Shown here: positions 1-7,055 of the stretch, piece by piece
Position numbering within the stretch: position 1 is the stretch's first letter
Layout of the letters: each line of letters starts with the position of its first letter
From: JACMLD01 sp040004415
Lineage (GTDB): Bacteria; Bacteroidota; Bacteroidia; Chitinophagales; Chitinophagaceae
Direction of reading: 5' to 3'
NCBI GenBank assembly: GCA_040004415.1
Contig: JBDUAY010000175.1
Location: forward strand, 1-10,849
Length of the DNA: 10,849 nt
The notes under the pieces: model-generated
Databases searched by the model: none
What the model saw: the letters and a program-made list of their open reading frames with translations, nothing else
Told to the model about the DNA's origin: nothing
Translations under genes and position numbers: made by a program

Positions 1-2798
1 CCAATCAGCATTATCAATGATATCTGCATATAAATATTATTGCCGATGCCAAACATCTTTGCAAAAATATATACGCCTGATAGCCCTACAGGCATTGACA
101 GCAGTACCGCAAATGGCAGCAGGTAACTTTCATACTGCGCGCTGAGCAACAGGTAAACAAATACCAGGCTCAATACAAAAATATAAATGGATTGTGTTCC
201 ACTGGTTTGTTCTTCGCGACTGATGCCTGAATATTCATAACCATATCCGGGTGGTAACGTTTCTGCCGCAACTTCTTTGATGGCCTCCAACGCCTCCCCG
301 GAACTATATCCCGGATTTTGCGTTCCATTTACAGAAATGGACGTAAATAAATTAAATCTTGAAATGCTTTGCGGGCCATACACGCGTTTTACATCTATAA
401 ACTCCGTAATCGGCGCCATTTGATTATTGCCCGATTTTACATACACCTTGTTTAACCCGTTTAAATTTGCCCGGTAATTGGTGTCTGCCTGCATGATTAC
501 CCGGTATTGCTTTCCATATTTATTGAAATTGGAAACATAAAATCCCCCGTAATAAAACTGCATCGTATTTAAAATGTCGTTTACGCCAATACCAGCCTGT
601 TTAACTTTGGCAATATTTACACTCATCTGGTATTGCGGAAAGCCCGGATCGAAAGAAGTAGTTGCATATTGTATTTCTTTGCGCTTGTTTAATGCCGCGA
701 GGAACTTTTGCCCGACAGCAAAAAAATCAGCAATGCTATGTCCGCCTTTATCCTGTAACTGAAATGAAAAACCACCCGTACCACCAAAACCGGAAATAGT
801 GGGAAGTGAAATGGTAAATACCTGCGCTTCGCGTATGACCGCGATTTTCTGATTTAATTTTTTGATAACATCCTGGTTGCTGACGCCTTTTCTTTCATCC
901 CAATGTTTCAGCTCAATAAAAATCATCCCGTAATTACTGCCGCTGCCCGCAATAAAATTTACACCAACCAACCGAAACACATGATCCACTTCCGGAATGG
1001 TTTGGGCGCTGTCTGCTACCTGCTTTACGATGACAGCCGTTCTTTCCATTGAAGAAGCAGCCGGTAAACTGATCGGCACAAAAATGGTTCCCATATCTTC
1101 ATCCGGCACAAAGCTGGAAGGTGTGGTTTTCATTAAGAAAGCGAACAAGCCTATGAATACAACTGCCGACAACATAATTATCCATTGCCGCACAGACAAA
1201 AAACGAATTGCCCGGGTATACTTATCCGTTAGTGAGTTATATGCCACATTAAAACCAGTGCCAAATCTTTGCAAAAAATTCTTTTTTTCGTGTTCCACAT
1301 GTTTTGGCGGGCGCAGAAACATGGCTGCAAGGGCCGGGCAAAGCGTTAATGCGTTGATAGCAGAAATGCCGATAGCAACCGCCAGCGTTACGCCAAACTG
1401 CTTATAAAAAACGCCGGTTGAGCCGCCGACAAATGTTACCGGAATGAATACGGCCGCCATAATTAAGGTAATGGAAAGAATGGCGCCGGTTATCTCGTGC
1501 ATCGCATCTATCGCTGCTTTTCGTGGGGAGTCATACCCATTTTCCAATTTAGCGTGCACCGCCTCTACAACAACAATTGCATCGTCTACCACAATACCGA
1601 TGGCCAGCACCAGTGCAAAGAGCGTAAGCAAGTTTATACTGTACCCGAAGATGTATAAAAAGAAAAATGTGCCGGTGATGGATACCGGAACTGAGATACC
1701 GTGAATAATGGTTGACCGGATATCCTGCAGGAAAATAAATATTACTATAAATACCAGCGCAAAACATTCCAGCAGTGTATGGATAACCTTTGTAATGGAA
1801 GCGCTTAAAAATTTATTGATGTCAACAACCGTAGAATAATGTATGCCATCCGGGAATGATTTGCTGGCTTCTTCAATAACCTGCTTCGACATATTAATTA
1901 CATCCCGTGCATTGGAACCCGGTGTCTGACTAACGGCCATGCCTACTGCCGGATACCCATTGATCGCTGCAATGTTTGCGTACGACAGTGCACCAATTTC
2001 TACCCGCGCAATATCACGCATGTGTAACAGCTCACCGTTGCTTTTGGCCTTAATAATAATATTTTCAAATTCAGCAACCGTTTGCAGTTTGCCTGTGTAC
2101 GTAATTACATACTGAAAACTCTGGTCGCCATTTTCTCCAAATTTACCGGGCGCCGCATCAATATTCTGCTCGCTCAATGCTGCCGAAACATCGTTGGGTG
2201 TAAGTCCGTATACAGACATTACATCGGGTTTTAACCATATGCGCATAGAATAATCACGGCTTCCAAAACTCGTGGCACTACCAACACCGGGTACACGTTT
2301 AATTTGAGGCAGTACATTAATATTTGCGTAGTTCTGCAGAAAAGTTTGATCGTACGCGGGCTTATCGCTGTACAATGCAAAAATCAGCACCATACTGCTT
2401 TGCTGCTTTCTAACGGTAACGCCCACTTTAACAACATCCTGCGGTAACTGGCTGGTGGCACTGGCTACCAGGTTTTGTACGTTTACCGCATCTTTATCAG
2501 GATCGGTTCCTACCTGGAAATATATCTGGATGGAAGCGCTTCCATCGTTGGCTGCTGAAGAAGTCATGTAGGTCATGCCTTCTACGCCATTGATGGCTTC
2601 TTCCAGTGGTATTATAACATTTCTCAGCACCACCTCCGCATTTGCGCCCTGGTAACTGGCGGAAACCTGTACCGTTGGCGGGGCAATATTGGGATATTGC
2701 TCAATGGGCAATTTTATAAGGCCCAGGATCCCCAGCAATACGATGATGACAGAAATTACCGTGCTTAATACAGGTCTTTGTATAAACGTCTTTATCAT
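1..2798 (-). CDS. RND-family (HAE1/AcrB-like) efflux permease, C-terminus cut off by window edge
   Basis: Inner-membrane proton-driven pump of a tripartite efflux system, moving drugs or other hydrophobic compounds from periplasm and inner membrane towards an outer-membrane channel. I translated the reverse strand from ATG at 2798: the frame is open without interruption to base 1 (932 full codons; AcrB has 1049). The start IKTFIQRPVLSTVISVIIVL is the typical first RND helix, followed by LPIEQYPNIAPPTV. TM4 has GIVVDDAIVVVE with the proton-relay Asp pair at D405-D406 (AcrB D407-D408), then the family signature around EITGAI and FVGGSTGVFYKQF. The visible part ends at MQISLIMLIG, aligning to just before AcrB K940, so the last relay lysine and about 110-120 residues lie outside. 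The start is 15 bp after the stop of the adaptor gene with no clear Shine-Dalgarno, so the two are probably one transcript. Family assignment is firm; substrate cannot be read from sequence. Confidence 0.96.
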   Translation of the reverse strand, partial: MIKTFIQRPVLSTVISVIIVLLGILGLIKLPIEQYPNIAPPTVQVSASYQGANAEVVLRNVIIPLEEAINGVEGMTYMTSSAANDGSASIQIYFQVGTDPDKDAVNVQNLVASATSQLPQDVVKVGVTVRKQQSSMVLIFALYSDKPAYDQTFLQNYANINVLPQIKRVPGVGSATSFGSRDYSMRIWLKPDVMSVYGLTPNDVSAALSEQNIDAAPGKFGENGDQSFQYVITYTGKLQTVAEFENIIIKAKSNGELLHMRDIARVEIGALSYANIAAINGYPAVGMAVSQTPGSNARDVINMSKQVIEEASKSFPDGIHYSTVVDINKFLSASITKVIHTLLECFALVFIVIFIFLQDIRSTIIHGISVPVSITGTFFFLYIFGYSINLLTLFALVLAIGIVVDDAIVVVEAVHAKLENGYDSPRKAAIDAMHEITGAILSITLIMAAVFIPVTFVGGSTGVFYKQFGVTLAVAIGISAINALTLCPALAAMFLRPPKHVEHEKKNFLQRFGTGFNVAYNSLTDKYTRAIRFLSVRQWIIMLSAVVFIGLFAFLMKTTPSSFVPDEDMGTIFVPISLPAASSMERTAVIVKQVADSAQTIPEVDHVFRLVGVNFIAGSGSNYGMIFIELKHWDERKGVSNQDVIKKLNQKIAVIREAQVFTISLPTISGFGGTGGFSFQLQDKGGHSIADFFAVGQKFLAALNKRKEIQYATTSFDPGFPQYQMSVNIAKVKQAGIGVNDILNTMQFYYGGFYVSNFNKYGKQYRVIMQADTNYRANLNGLNKVYVKSGNNQMAPITEFIDVKRVYGPQSISRFNLFTSISVNGTQNPGYSSGEALEAIKEVAAETLPPGYGYEYSGISREEQTSGTQSIYIFVLSLVFVYLLLSAQYESYLLPFAVLLSMPVGLSGVYIFAKMFGIGNNIYMQISLIMLI

Positions 2799-2813
2799 TT
2801 TTTTTACCGGGAA

Positions 2814-3980
2814 TTAATTAAGCCGTGTATAAATTGAATCAGCGTTTGCCTGCCTGGGTATGATTTGATCGCTGTCTTTTAAGCCTATCAAGCCTTCCAG
2901 CACTACGGTGTCGCCGGCATGTAATCCGCTGTTAACAATAAAATACTGGCCATTGTCAACAGGCGTAACAATTATTGAAACACTCGTCACCTGGTTATCT
3001 TTTCCCACTACGTAAACAAATCTTTTATCCTGCAATTCATAAGAAGCACTTTGTGGAATTACCAGGGCCGAATCAACGGTTGTTGGCAAACGAACAGTTG
3101 CACTTGCGCCGCTTCTGATAATACCCAACGGATTTTTATAGATGGCTTTGAAAGTAGCAGTGCCTGTTTCTGTAGTAATCATTCCGCTGGCCATTTCAAC
3201 TTTACCTTTTTCAGGATAGACAGTTCCATCTGCCAGCAGTAATGTTGCAGGCAGCATATTGTTTATTTTTTCTTTTATGGTTGCTCCATTGGTAGTACTT
3301 AAATACTGCAATAGTTGTTTTTCGTTCAGCGAATAATAAGCGTACACGTTATCGATATTAGATAATGTTGTAAGCGGGGAAGTGGTTGAACTGTTTATCA
3401 GTGCGCCAATTTTATACGGTATCAAACCAATTACACCATTTGCAGGACTATGCAAAATAGTATAGCCAGCATTTGTTTGCGCATTTGCCAGGGAAGCTTT
3501 TGATTGTGCCAGTGCCGCTTCTTTTACTTTCAATGTGTATTGAAGCGATTCGAGTTCATATTTGCTGATGATTTCTTTTTCAACCAGCGGTTTTACTTTT
3601 GTTATTTGCATTTTGGCAGCGTCTACATCTGCTTCAGCACTTTTAATGCTGGCGGCGGCGGTAATTACTTCCTGTTCGTATTGTGGATTACTGATCCGAA
3701 AAAGCAACTGCCCTTTTTTTACTACGGCGCCTTCCTGCACATAAATGGCATCTACATAGCCATCAATCTTTGGTCTTATTTCAATGATTTGCTGACCCTG
3801 TATCGTGGCAGGAAAATCAAGGTTTACTTTTGCCTGGCGTGTATGCAGGATGAGTACCTTATAATCTTTTACTTGGGGTTTATCATTGCCCGGCGCAGTT
3901 TTCCCGTCTGTATTGTTACAAGAAAACAATATCGGGTACAAAATTATTACAAGTGTATAAATAATATTTTTAGATTTCAC
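2814..3980 (-). CDS. RND efflux membrane-fusion (periplasmic adaptor) lipoprotein
   Basis: AcrA/MexA-type adaptor that links the RND pump to an outer-membrane channel. 388 residues, normal for the family. The N-terminus is a lipoprotein signal: basic start, hydrophobic stretch 6-19 and lipobox LFSC with C21 as the lipidated cysteine. Next come the first lipoyl/barrel-sandwich half (about 60-105, IEIRPKIDGYVDAIYVQEGA), a helical hairpin rich in Ala, Lys and Gln (about 105-165), the second lipoyl half (TILHSPANGVIG, about 173-184), then beta-barrel and membrane-proximal regions ending near GLKDSDQIIP. The start codon is GTG; no in-frame ATG lies in the 40 bp upstream, and the signal peptide needs this start, so it is well supported. 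It is first in a two-gene (or longer) operon with the permease. No TetR- or AraC-type regulator is adjacent in this window. Confidence 0.95.
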   Translation of the reverse strand: MKSKNIIYTLVIILYPILFSCNNTDGKTAPGNDKPQVKDYKVLILHTRQAKVNLDFPATIQGQQIIEIRPKIDGYVDAIYVQEGAVVKKGQLLFRISNPQYEQEVITAAASIKSAEADVDAAKMQITKVKPLVEKEIISKYELESLQYTLKVKEAALAQSKASLANAQTNAGYTILHSPANGVIGLIPYKIGALINSSTTSPLTTLSNIDNVYAYYSLNEKQLLQYLSTTNGATIKEKINNMLPATLLLADGTVYPEKGKVEMASGMITTETGTATFKAIYKNPLGIIRSGASATVRLPTTVDSALVIPQSASYELQDKRFVYVVGKDNQVTSVSIIVTPVDNGQYFIVNSGLHAGDTVVLEGLIGLKDSDQIIPRQANADSIYTRLN

Positions 3981-4065
3981 TGAAACAATTTTGATGGGAT
4001 TGATAATGTTGATTAACCGCTGTACTAACTAATGCGCTTGAAACGACGGACTTTCTGAATTGCGC

Positions 4066-4073
4066 CAAAGATA
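4066..4073 (-). promoter_or_regulatory. Candidate -7 element for the efflux operon
   Basis: The minus strand reads TATCTTTG, an exact match to the Bacteroidota -7 consensus TAnnTTTG, about 85 bp upstream of the GTG start of the adaptor gene. I see no good TTTG at the expected -33 position, so the call rests on the -7 element alone. Confidence 0.45.
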
Positions 4074-4124
4074 ATGCTGCAATGCTTTACATTATGCGGC
4101 GCGGTGCAATTTTTGGTTACCGCT

Positions 4125-4146
4125 TATCCATTTTTTGAGATGGATA
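4125..4146. promoter_or_regulatory. Perfect 7-bp inverted repeat upstream of the efflux promoter (operator-like)
   Basis: TATCCAT and ATGGATA are separated by 8 nt. It lies about 50 bp upstream of the candidate -7 element of the efflux operon. It could be a binding site for a dimeric regulator or simply a small hairpin; no regulator gene is nearby to support a choice. Confidence 0.25.
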
Positions 4147-4318
4147 TAGCCGGTTTATTTTCTGTTTATATTTCAGCAGAAAAATTGGCTTTCGTCGCGT
4201 TTATTTCAGGATTTGCCGCTTTTAATTTGCGTCAGAAGCTTTGTTCGGTAGGTTTGTTTTGCTGATATCAGAAAAATATTTTTTTGGTAAAAGCAATTGT
4301 TATTACCGTATAAATGAA

Positions 4319-4450
4319 GCCCGGTTGTTCCCGGCTGGGCACAGTTTTGCGGTTTGCCCTTATTCCCGGTCCCCGTCCGAACGATGTTCATCCGGGCGGG
4401 CTTCTCCACAGCGTATAGAAGGGTACCCCCAACGCAAGCGTTTTTATAAT
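4319..4450 (+). repeat. GC-rich structured element, possible interspersed repeat or small RNA
   Basis: A sharply GC-rich island inside AT-rich intergenic DNA. It contains nested inverted repeats: GCCC/GGGC at 4319-4340; an arm CCCGG (4365-4369) with CCGGG (4392-4396) enclosing GAAC-GAT-GTTC (4379-4389); and AACG-CAAG-CGTT followed by TTTTATAAT (4431-4450), which looks like an intrinsic terminator on the plus strand. GGGTACCC at 4421-4428 is a further palindrome. All three plus-strand frames stay open over much of it, giving arginine- and proline-rich readings unlike a normal protein. From memory, similar sequences recur between genes in Bacteroidota genomes and are sometimes annotated as short hypothetical proteins; this could not be checked here. 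I favour a repeat or structured RNA over a coding gene. Confidence 0.5.
4431..4446 (+). terminator. Terminator-like hairpin at the end of the GC-rich element
   Basis: AACG and CGTT pair around the tetraloop CAAG, and the second arm runs straight into TTTTTATAAT. This is the form of a short intrinsic terminator on the plus strand. No plus-strand gene precedes it, so if it works it would end a transcript of the structured element. Confidence 0.4.
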
Positions 4451-4623
4451 ATTTAGCTGGGGCGCCTGTAAAAAAAATTCTCATAAATGCTGATACATCT
4501 TTTATTGAATGAAAGCGTTTTTTCTGTTCTTAAGTCTGAATAAGAATTGTTTTATAGCAAAAAAGCAATGATCGAAACCTATCAGGGTCAAAGATTGTAA
4601 TTGTGAAGAAATATACGGAGAGG

Positions 4624-4666
4624 CACCCCTCACCAGCGAAACGGGAGAGGGGCCGGGGGTGAGGTG
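4624..4666. repeat. GC-rich imperfect inverted repeat just after the 98-residue gene
   Basis: CACCCCTCACC at 4624-4634 pairs with GGTGAGGTG at 4658-4666 apart from a two-base bulge, with a G-rich centre. On the minus strand it begins 4 bp after the stop of the upstream gene, where it could protect the 3' end or help to end transcription, but no T-run follows. This style of sequence (CTCACCCCCGGCCCCTCTCC on the minus strand) recurs between genes in many bacteria as far as I recall, so I call it a repeat. Confidence 0.4.
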
Positions 4667-4669
4667 TTG

Positions 4670-4966
4670 CTAATTCAGTTGCAAATGCGGCAATCTATAG
4701 GTTAAGCCATCGAGTACAAACAACTCATCCACTTCATATATCCAGAATTTAAAAAGAGGAGACTGAGATAGATACTCATCCACAGTTGCTTTATCGATAG
4801 CATTAATTGTTATCCAGATTCTTTTGCTCTCCATAGAAACCGCATAGTGATCAATAATTTCTTTGTTGATGAGCGTGTTGATATATTTCCTGTGATCGGG
4901 GATCAGCGCATTAACTTCTTCGTCTATTTCAAAACTGATAGTTACCTGGAATTTCTTTTTGTCCAT
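4670..4966 (-). CDS. Small protein resembling the muconolactone-isomerase/YCII-like ferredoxin fold
   Basis: 98 residues, no signal peptide or membrane segment, so probably cytoplasmic. The pattern of predicted elements is beta (6-14), alpha (20-34), beta (38-43), beta (49-54), alpha (58-68), beta (74-82), the betaalphabeta-betaalphabeta order of dimeric alpha/beta-barrel proteins. LIPDHRKYINTLINKEII and SPLFKFWIYEVDEL resemble conserved parts of small proteins annotated as muconolactone delta-isomerase-like (an IPxxRxxINxL stretch and an FPLxxF stretch before the last strand). That match is from memory of the family and no active-site claim is made. The ATG start at 4966 gives a clean strand at the N-terminus. 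The gene lies 75 bp downstream of mtaB on the same strand and may be co-transcribed; no aromatic-degradation genes are near, so a true isomerase role is unlikely. It could equally be a small binding or stress protein. Confidence 0.75.
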   Translation of the reverse strand: MDKKKFQVTISFEIDEEVNALIPDHRKYINTLINKEIIDHYAVSMESKRIWITINAIDKATVDEYLSQSPLFKFWIYEVDELFVLDGLTYRLPHLQLN

Positions 4967-5041
4967 AGGAGCACAGCGTCTTTGCTTTATAACGAAAAAC
5001 GGGCTAAAAAGTTTCCTAACAAAATGATAATTGTTGATAAA

Positions 5042-6313
5042 TTATATTGTCCAGTCAACAATATTATTTACAAATGCTGCATTTTGGCTAGTAATAATAC
5101 GAATGTAATTATCCGTATATCCTTCCATCATTGCATTTTTAGCACATTTTTCAAATAACACCTTCCGTGTTTGTCCGCTGTGCTGCCCGGTAAAGTACTG
5201 CATCTTCATATAAGAGAGATTGCGCAGCAGTTTATTACGTTCCAGCCGGGTATTGATGGGTACAACCGGTTGTATTTCCAGTGCTTTTGTATTATCTCTT
5301 TCAGAGTAGGTGAATACATGTAAATAAGATATATCCAGCTCCTGTAAAAAATTAAATGTCTCCTCGAAATCTTCTTTTGTTTCTCCCGGAAAGCCAACAA
5401 TTACATCTGCGCCAATGGCACAATGCGGCATTAATTTTTTTATAAAACCCACACGGTCTGCATATAACTCTTTCTTATAACGGCGGCGCATCAACGCTAA
5501 AATTTTATTACTGCCGCTCTGCAACGGAATGTGAAAATGCGGCATAAAGGTATTGCTGTTAGCTACCCATTCAATAATGTCATTCGTCAGCAGATTGGGT
5601 TCAATAGATGAAATACGATAGCGTTGTATTCCCGGAACAGCTTCCAGCGCTTGCACCAGATCAAAAAAGTTTTCAGTACTTTCCAGGCCGCTGTTGCCTT
5701 TGCCGAAGTCGCCCAGGTTTACGCCGGTCAGTATAATTTCTTTAACGCCTTTTGCAGCTAAATCTGCCGCTGTTTTTACCACATTGCTAACCGTATCGCT
5801 CCGGCTTTTTCCTCTTGCCATGGGTATTGTACAGAAAGAACAATTGTAATTGCACCCATCCTGTACTTTTAAAAAGGTTCGGGTGCGATCGTTTATCGAA
5901 AAGGAGGCGTTGAAGCCATTTACTTCAACAATGTCGCAACTGCAAATTTTTGCCGAGTCGCCTTTGGTTAATTCTTTAACATGCTGAACGATGTTGAACT
6001 TTTCTGCAGCGCCCAATACCAAATCAACACCTGGAATGGCAGCAATTTCTATTGGTTTTAACTGGGCATAACATCCGGTGATGACCACCAGGCTTTCAGG
6101 CGATCTTCGCTGTATCCGCCTTACCAGGTGCCGGCATTCTTTATCGGCATTATCAGTAACGGAACAGGTATTGATAACATATACATCAGCTTGCCCGTCA
6201 AACCCACGTTTCTCAAAACCATCGTTTTCAAGCAGCCGTGAAATGGCCGATGTTTCTGAGAAATTCAGCTTGCAACCCAATGTATGAAATGCCACTGTTT
6301 TTGCTTCCGCCAT
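5042..6313 (-). CDS. mtaB: tRNA (N6-L-threonylcarbamoyladenosine-37 C2)-methylthiotransferase MtaB
   Basis: Radical-SAM methylthiotransferase that converts t6A37 to ms2t6A37 in ANN-decoding tRNAs such as tRNA-Lys, improving anticodon pairing. 423 residues, close to the usual size. The N-terminal UPF0004 domain holds three cluster cysteines, C14 (TLGCKLN), C49 (VINTCSVTD) and C80 (ITGCYAQ). The radical-SAM core carries the CxxxCxxC motif at C153, C157 and C160 (DGCNYNCSFCTIP), with later family signatures GVNLGDFG, RISSIEPN, HIPLQSGS and GFPGETKEDF. A short C-terminal TRAM-like region (about 370-423) would bind tRNA. TLGCKLN and the overall pattern separate MtaB from MiaB and RimO. ATG at 6313 is the natural start, only a few residues ahead of the conserved first strand. 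It heads a likely two-gene unit and is divergent from the plus-strand genes. Confidence 0.95.
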   Translation of the reverse strand: MAEAKTVAFHTLGCKLNFSETSAISRLLENDGFEKRGFDGQADVYVINTCSVTDNADKECRHLVRRIQRRSPESLVVITGCYAQLKPIEIAAIPGVDLVLGAAEKFNIVQHVKELTKGDSAKICSCDIVEVNGFNASFSINDRTRTFLKVQDGCNYNCSFCTIPMARGKSRSDTVSNVVKTAADLAAKGVKEIILTGVNLGDFGKGNSGLESTENFFDLVQALEAVPGIQRYRISSIEPNLLTNDIIEWVANSNTFMPHFHIPLQSGSNKILALMRRRYKKELYADRVGFIKKLMPHCAIGADVIVGFPGETKEDFEETFNFLQELDISYLHVFTYSERDNTKALEIQPVVPINTRLERNKLLRNLSYMKMQYFTGQHSGQTRKVLFEKCAKNAMMEGYTDNYIRIITSQNAAFVNNIVDWTI

Positions 6314-6353
6314 AAGAGGCGCGAAGGTAGGAAGGAATTGGGGATTTTTAGTC

Positions 6354-6361
6354 CAAAATAA
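6354..6361 (-). promoter_or_regulatory. Weak -7-like element for mtaB
   Basis: The minus strand reads TTATTTTG, one mismatch from TAnnTTTG, 41 bp upstream of the mtaB ATG. No -33 TTTG is visible at the expected distance, and the sequence upstream is the repeat-like hairpin region. Confidence 0.25.
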
Positions 6362-6364
6362 GGA

Positions 6365-6438
6365 AGACGGATGACACGGATTAAGCGGATTTTGTTTCTA
6401 CGAGTAGAAAATCCGTGATAATCCTTTGCATTATCACG
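6365..6438. repeat. Repeat-like block with two overlapping, mutually exclusive hairpins
   Basis: CGGAT recurs at 6368, 6377 and 6386 and in inverted form at 6411. One fold pairs GGATTA (6378-6383) with TAATCC (6419-6424), GGATTT (6387-6392) with AAATCC (6409-6414) and TCTA (6397-6400) with TAGA (6405-6408) around CGAG. A second fold is a perfect 9-bp stem, CGTGATAAT (6414-6422) with ATTATCACG (6430-6438), loop 7 nt. They share bases 6414-6424 and cannot both form. It lies between divergent genes. Sequences of this style (runs of ATCCG) recur between genes in Bacteroidota as far as I recall, so an interspersed repeat is the simplest reading. Confidence 0.45.
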
Positions 6439-6490
6439 ATGGACAAGTTTGAATTTGTTTACGATGCTCAGCCAGGCAGACATTTTCCCA

Positions 6491-6521
6491 TTGAACTGGT
6501 GCGTATGTATAGCTATTTTTG
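6491..6521 (+). promoter_or_regulatory. Candidate Bacteroidota promoter for the DUF4258-like gene and acyltransferase
   Basis: TATTTTTG at 6514-6521 matches the -7 consensus TAnnTTTG exactly. ATTG ending at 6493 is a three-of-four match to the -33 TTTG with a 20-bp spacer. It lies 85 bp upstream of the ATG at 6606, pointing toward it. Confidence 0.45.
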
Positions 6522-6567
6522 GTAAATAAAAAAGGATAAAGATAAAAATGCTGAACTAAACGACATT

Positions 6568-6588
6568 GAATTCCGAATTCCTAATTCC
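6568..6588 (+). repeat. Three tandem 7-bp units (GAATTCC, GAATTCC, TAATTCC)
   Basis: Two exact copies and one with a single change sit directly end to end, 17 bp before the ATG of the DUF4258-like gene. They fall between the candidate promoter and the start codon. Function is unknown; the motif may be a remnant of an intergenic repeat. Confidence 0.5.
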
Positions 6589-6591
6589 CTG

Positions 6592-6598
6592 TATCTTG
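6592..6598 (+). promoter_or_regulatory. Second -7-like element close to the start codon
   Basis: TATCTTG is one T short of TATCTTTG and lies 8 bp before the ATG at 6606; ATTG at 6565-6568 would be a loose -33. Very short leaders are common in this group as I recall, so this competes with the promoter at 6491-6521. Confidence 0.25.
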
Positions 6599-6605
6599 TG
6601 CTGCA

Positions 6606-7037
6606 ATGAAAAAAGCTTTTCCTTACATTTTACTGGCAGTTTTGGCAATTGGTGCAATCTTTATAAAGCGGTGCCGGAATGAATCTGGCGGTAACAAGAA
6701 AGCTACCACTGATAATATAGATCGGAATAATGGTCTTGACCGGCGACTAAGCTTTCTTGAATACACGGATCATGCAAAATGCCGTATGCAATGTGAACAT
6801 ATCAGCACACAGACGATAGAAACAGGTTTGCAAAATTGGCAGATAGATACAGCTGCAAGTGAGTTTACCGCGCGGCCTTGTCCCATTTATGCGCTACAAG
6901 GTTATTCTGTGGAAAAACAGCATCTGCGAATTATATTTGGCCAGTGCGATTTTAAAACGAAAGTGATTACATGTATTAATATTGATTCTGTGTTTGATTG
7001 TCATTGTCCGGGCGTCGGAATTAAATATGAGCGTTAA
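6606..7037 (+). CDS. Membrane-anchored, cysteine-rich DUF4258-like protein
   Basis: 143 residues. One N-terminal hydrophobic segment (about 5-20) followed by KRCRN, so it is either a membrane anchor or an uncleaved signal with the rest probably outside the cytoplasm. A low-complexity linker (24-45) leads to a compact domain with YTDHAKCRMQCEHIS (53-67), RPCPIYALQGY (90-100), LRIIFGQCD (107-115) and VFDCHCPG (129-136). The H-A-x-x-R-M-x-x-x-x-I pattern and the following strands resemble DUF4258, here in a form with many cysteines: C59, C63, C92, C114, C123, C132 and C134, plus H56, H65 and H133. That could mean metal binding or disulfides. The biochemical role is not known to me. Start ATG is directly after a -7-like element. 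The acyltransferase gene follows after 18 bp, so the two are probably co-transcribed. Confidence 0.8.
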   Translation: MKKAFPYILLAVLAIGAIFIKRCRNESGGNKKATTDNIDRNNGLDRRLSFLEYTDHAKCRMQCEHISTQTIETGLQNWQIDTAASEFTARPCPIYALQGYSVEKQHLRIIFGQCDFKTKVITCINIDSVFDCHCPGVGIKYER

Positions 7038-7055
7038 TAACCGATACCAACCATT

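Larger units (their letters stand above)
3981..4669. other. Gene-free region between the efflux operon and the 98-residue gene
   Basis: About 690 bp without a convincing gene. Short open frames occur (for example 4074-4265 plus, 4206-4484 minus), but they overlap promoter-like and structured sequence and show no family resemblance. From left to right it holds a promoter-like site, the operator-like inverted repeat, the GC-rich structured element and a GC-rich imperfect inverted repeat, each listed separately. There is also a hairpin GGTAA/TTACC at 4286-4307 and an AT-rich hairpin TTCTTA/TAAGAA at 4527-4546 followed by T-rich sequence, which could be a weak plus-strand terminator. Confidence 0.6.

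Noticed and set aside
1549..1767. 72-codon minus-strand frame inside the permease gene
   Set aside because: The permease frame itself runs through this stretch with the diagnostic DD motif; this is the same strand in another phase.
4074..4265. 63-codon plus-strand frame upstream of the efflux operon
   Set aside because: It overlaps the likely efflux promoter and the operator-like repeat, has no recognisable domain and no clear promoter of its own.
4206..4484. 92-codon minus-strand frame across the GC-rich element
   Set aside because: It spans a highly structured element that is open in several frames; the translation resembles no family.
4624..4666. Intrinsic terminator for the 98-residue gene
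   Set aside because: The stem is imperfect and no T-run follows on the minus strand, so it was kept as a repeat-like element.
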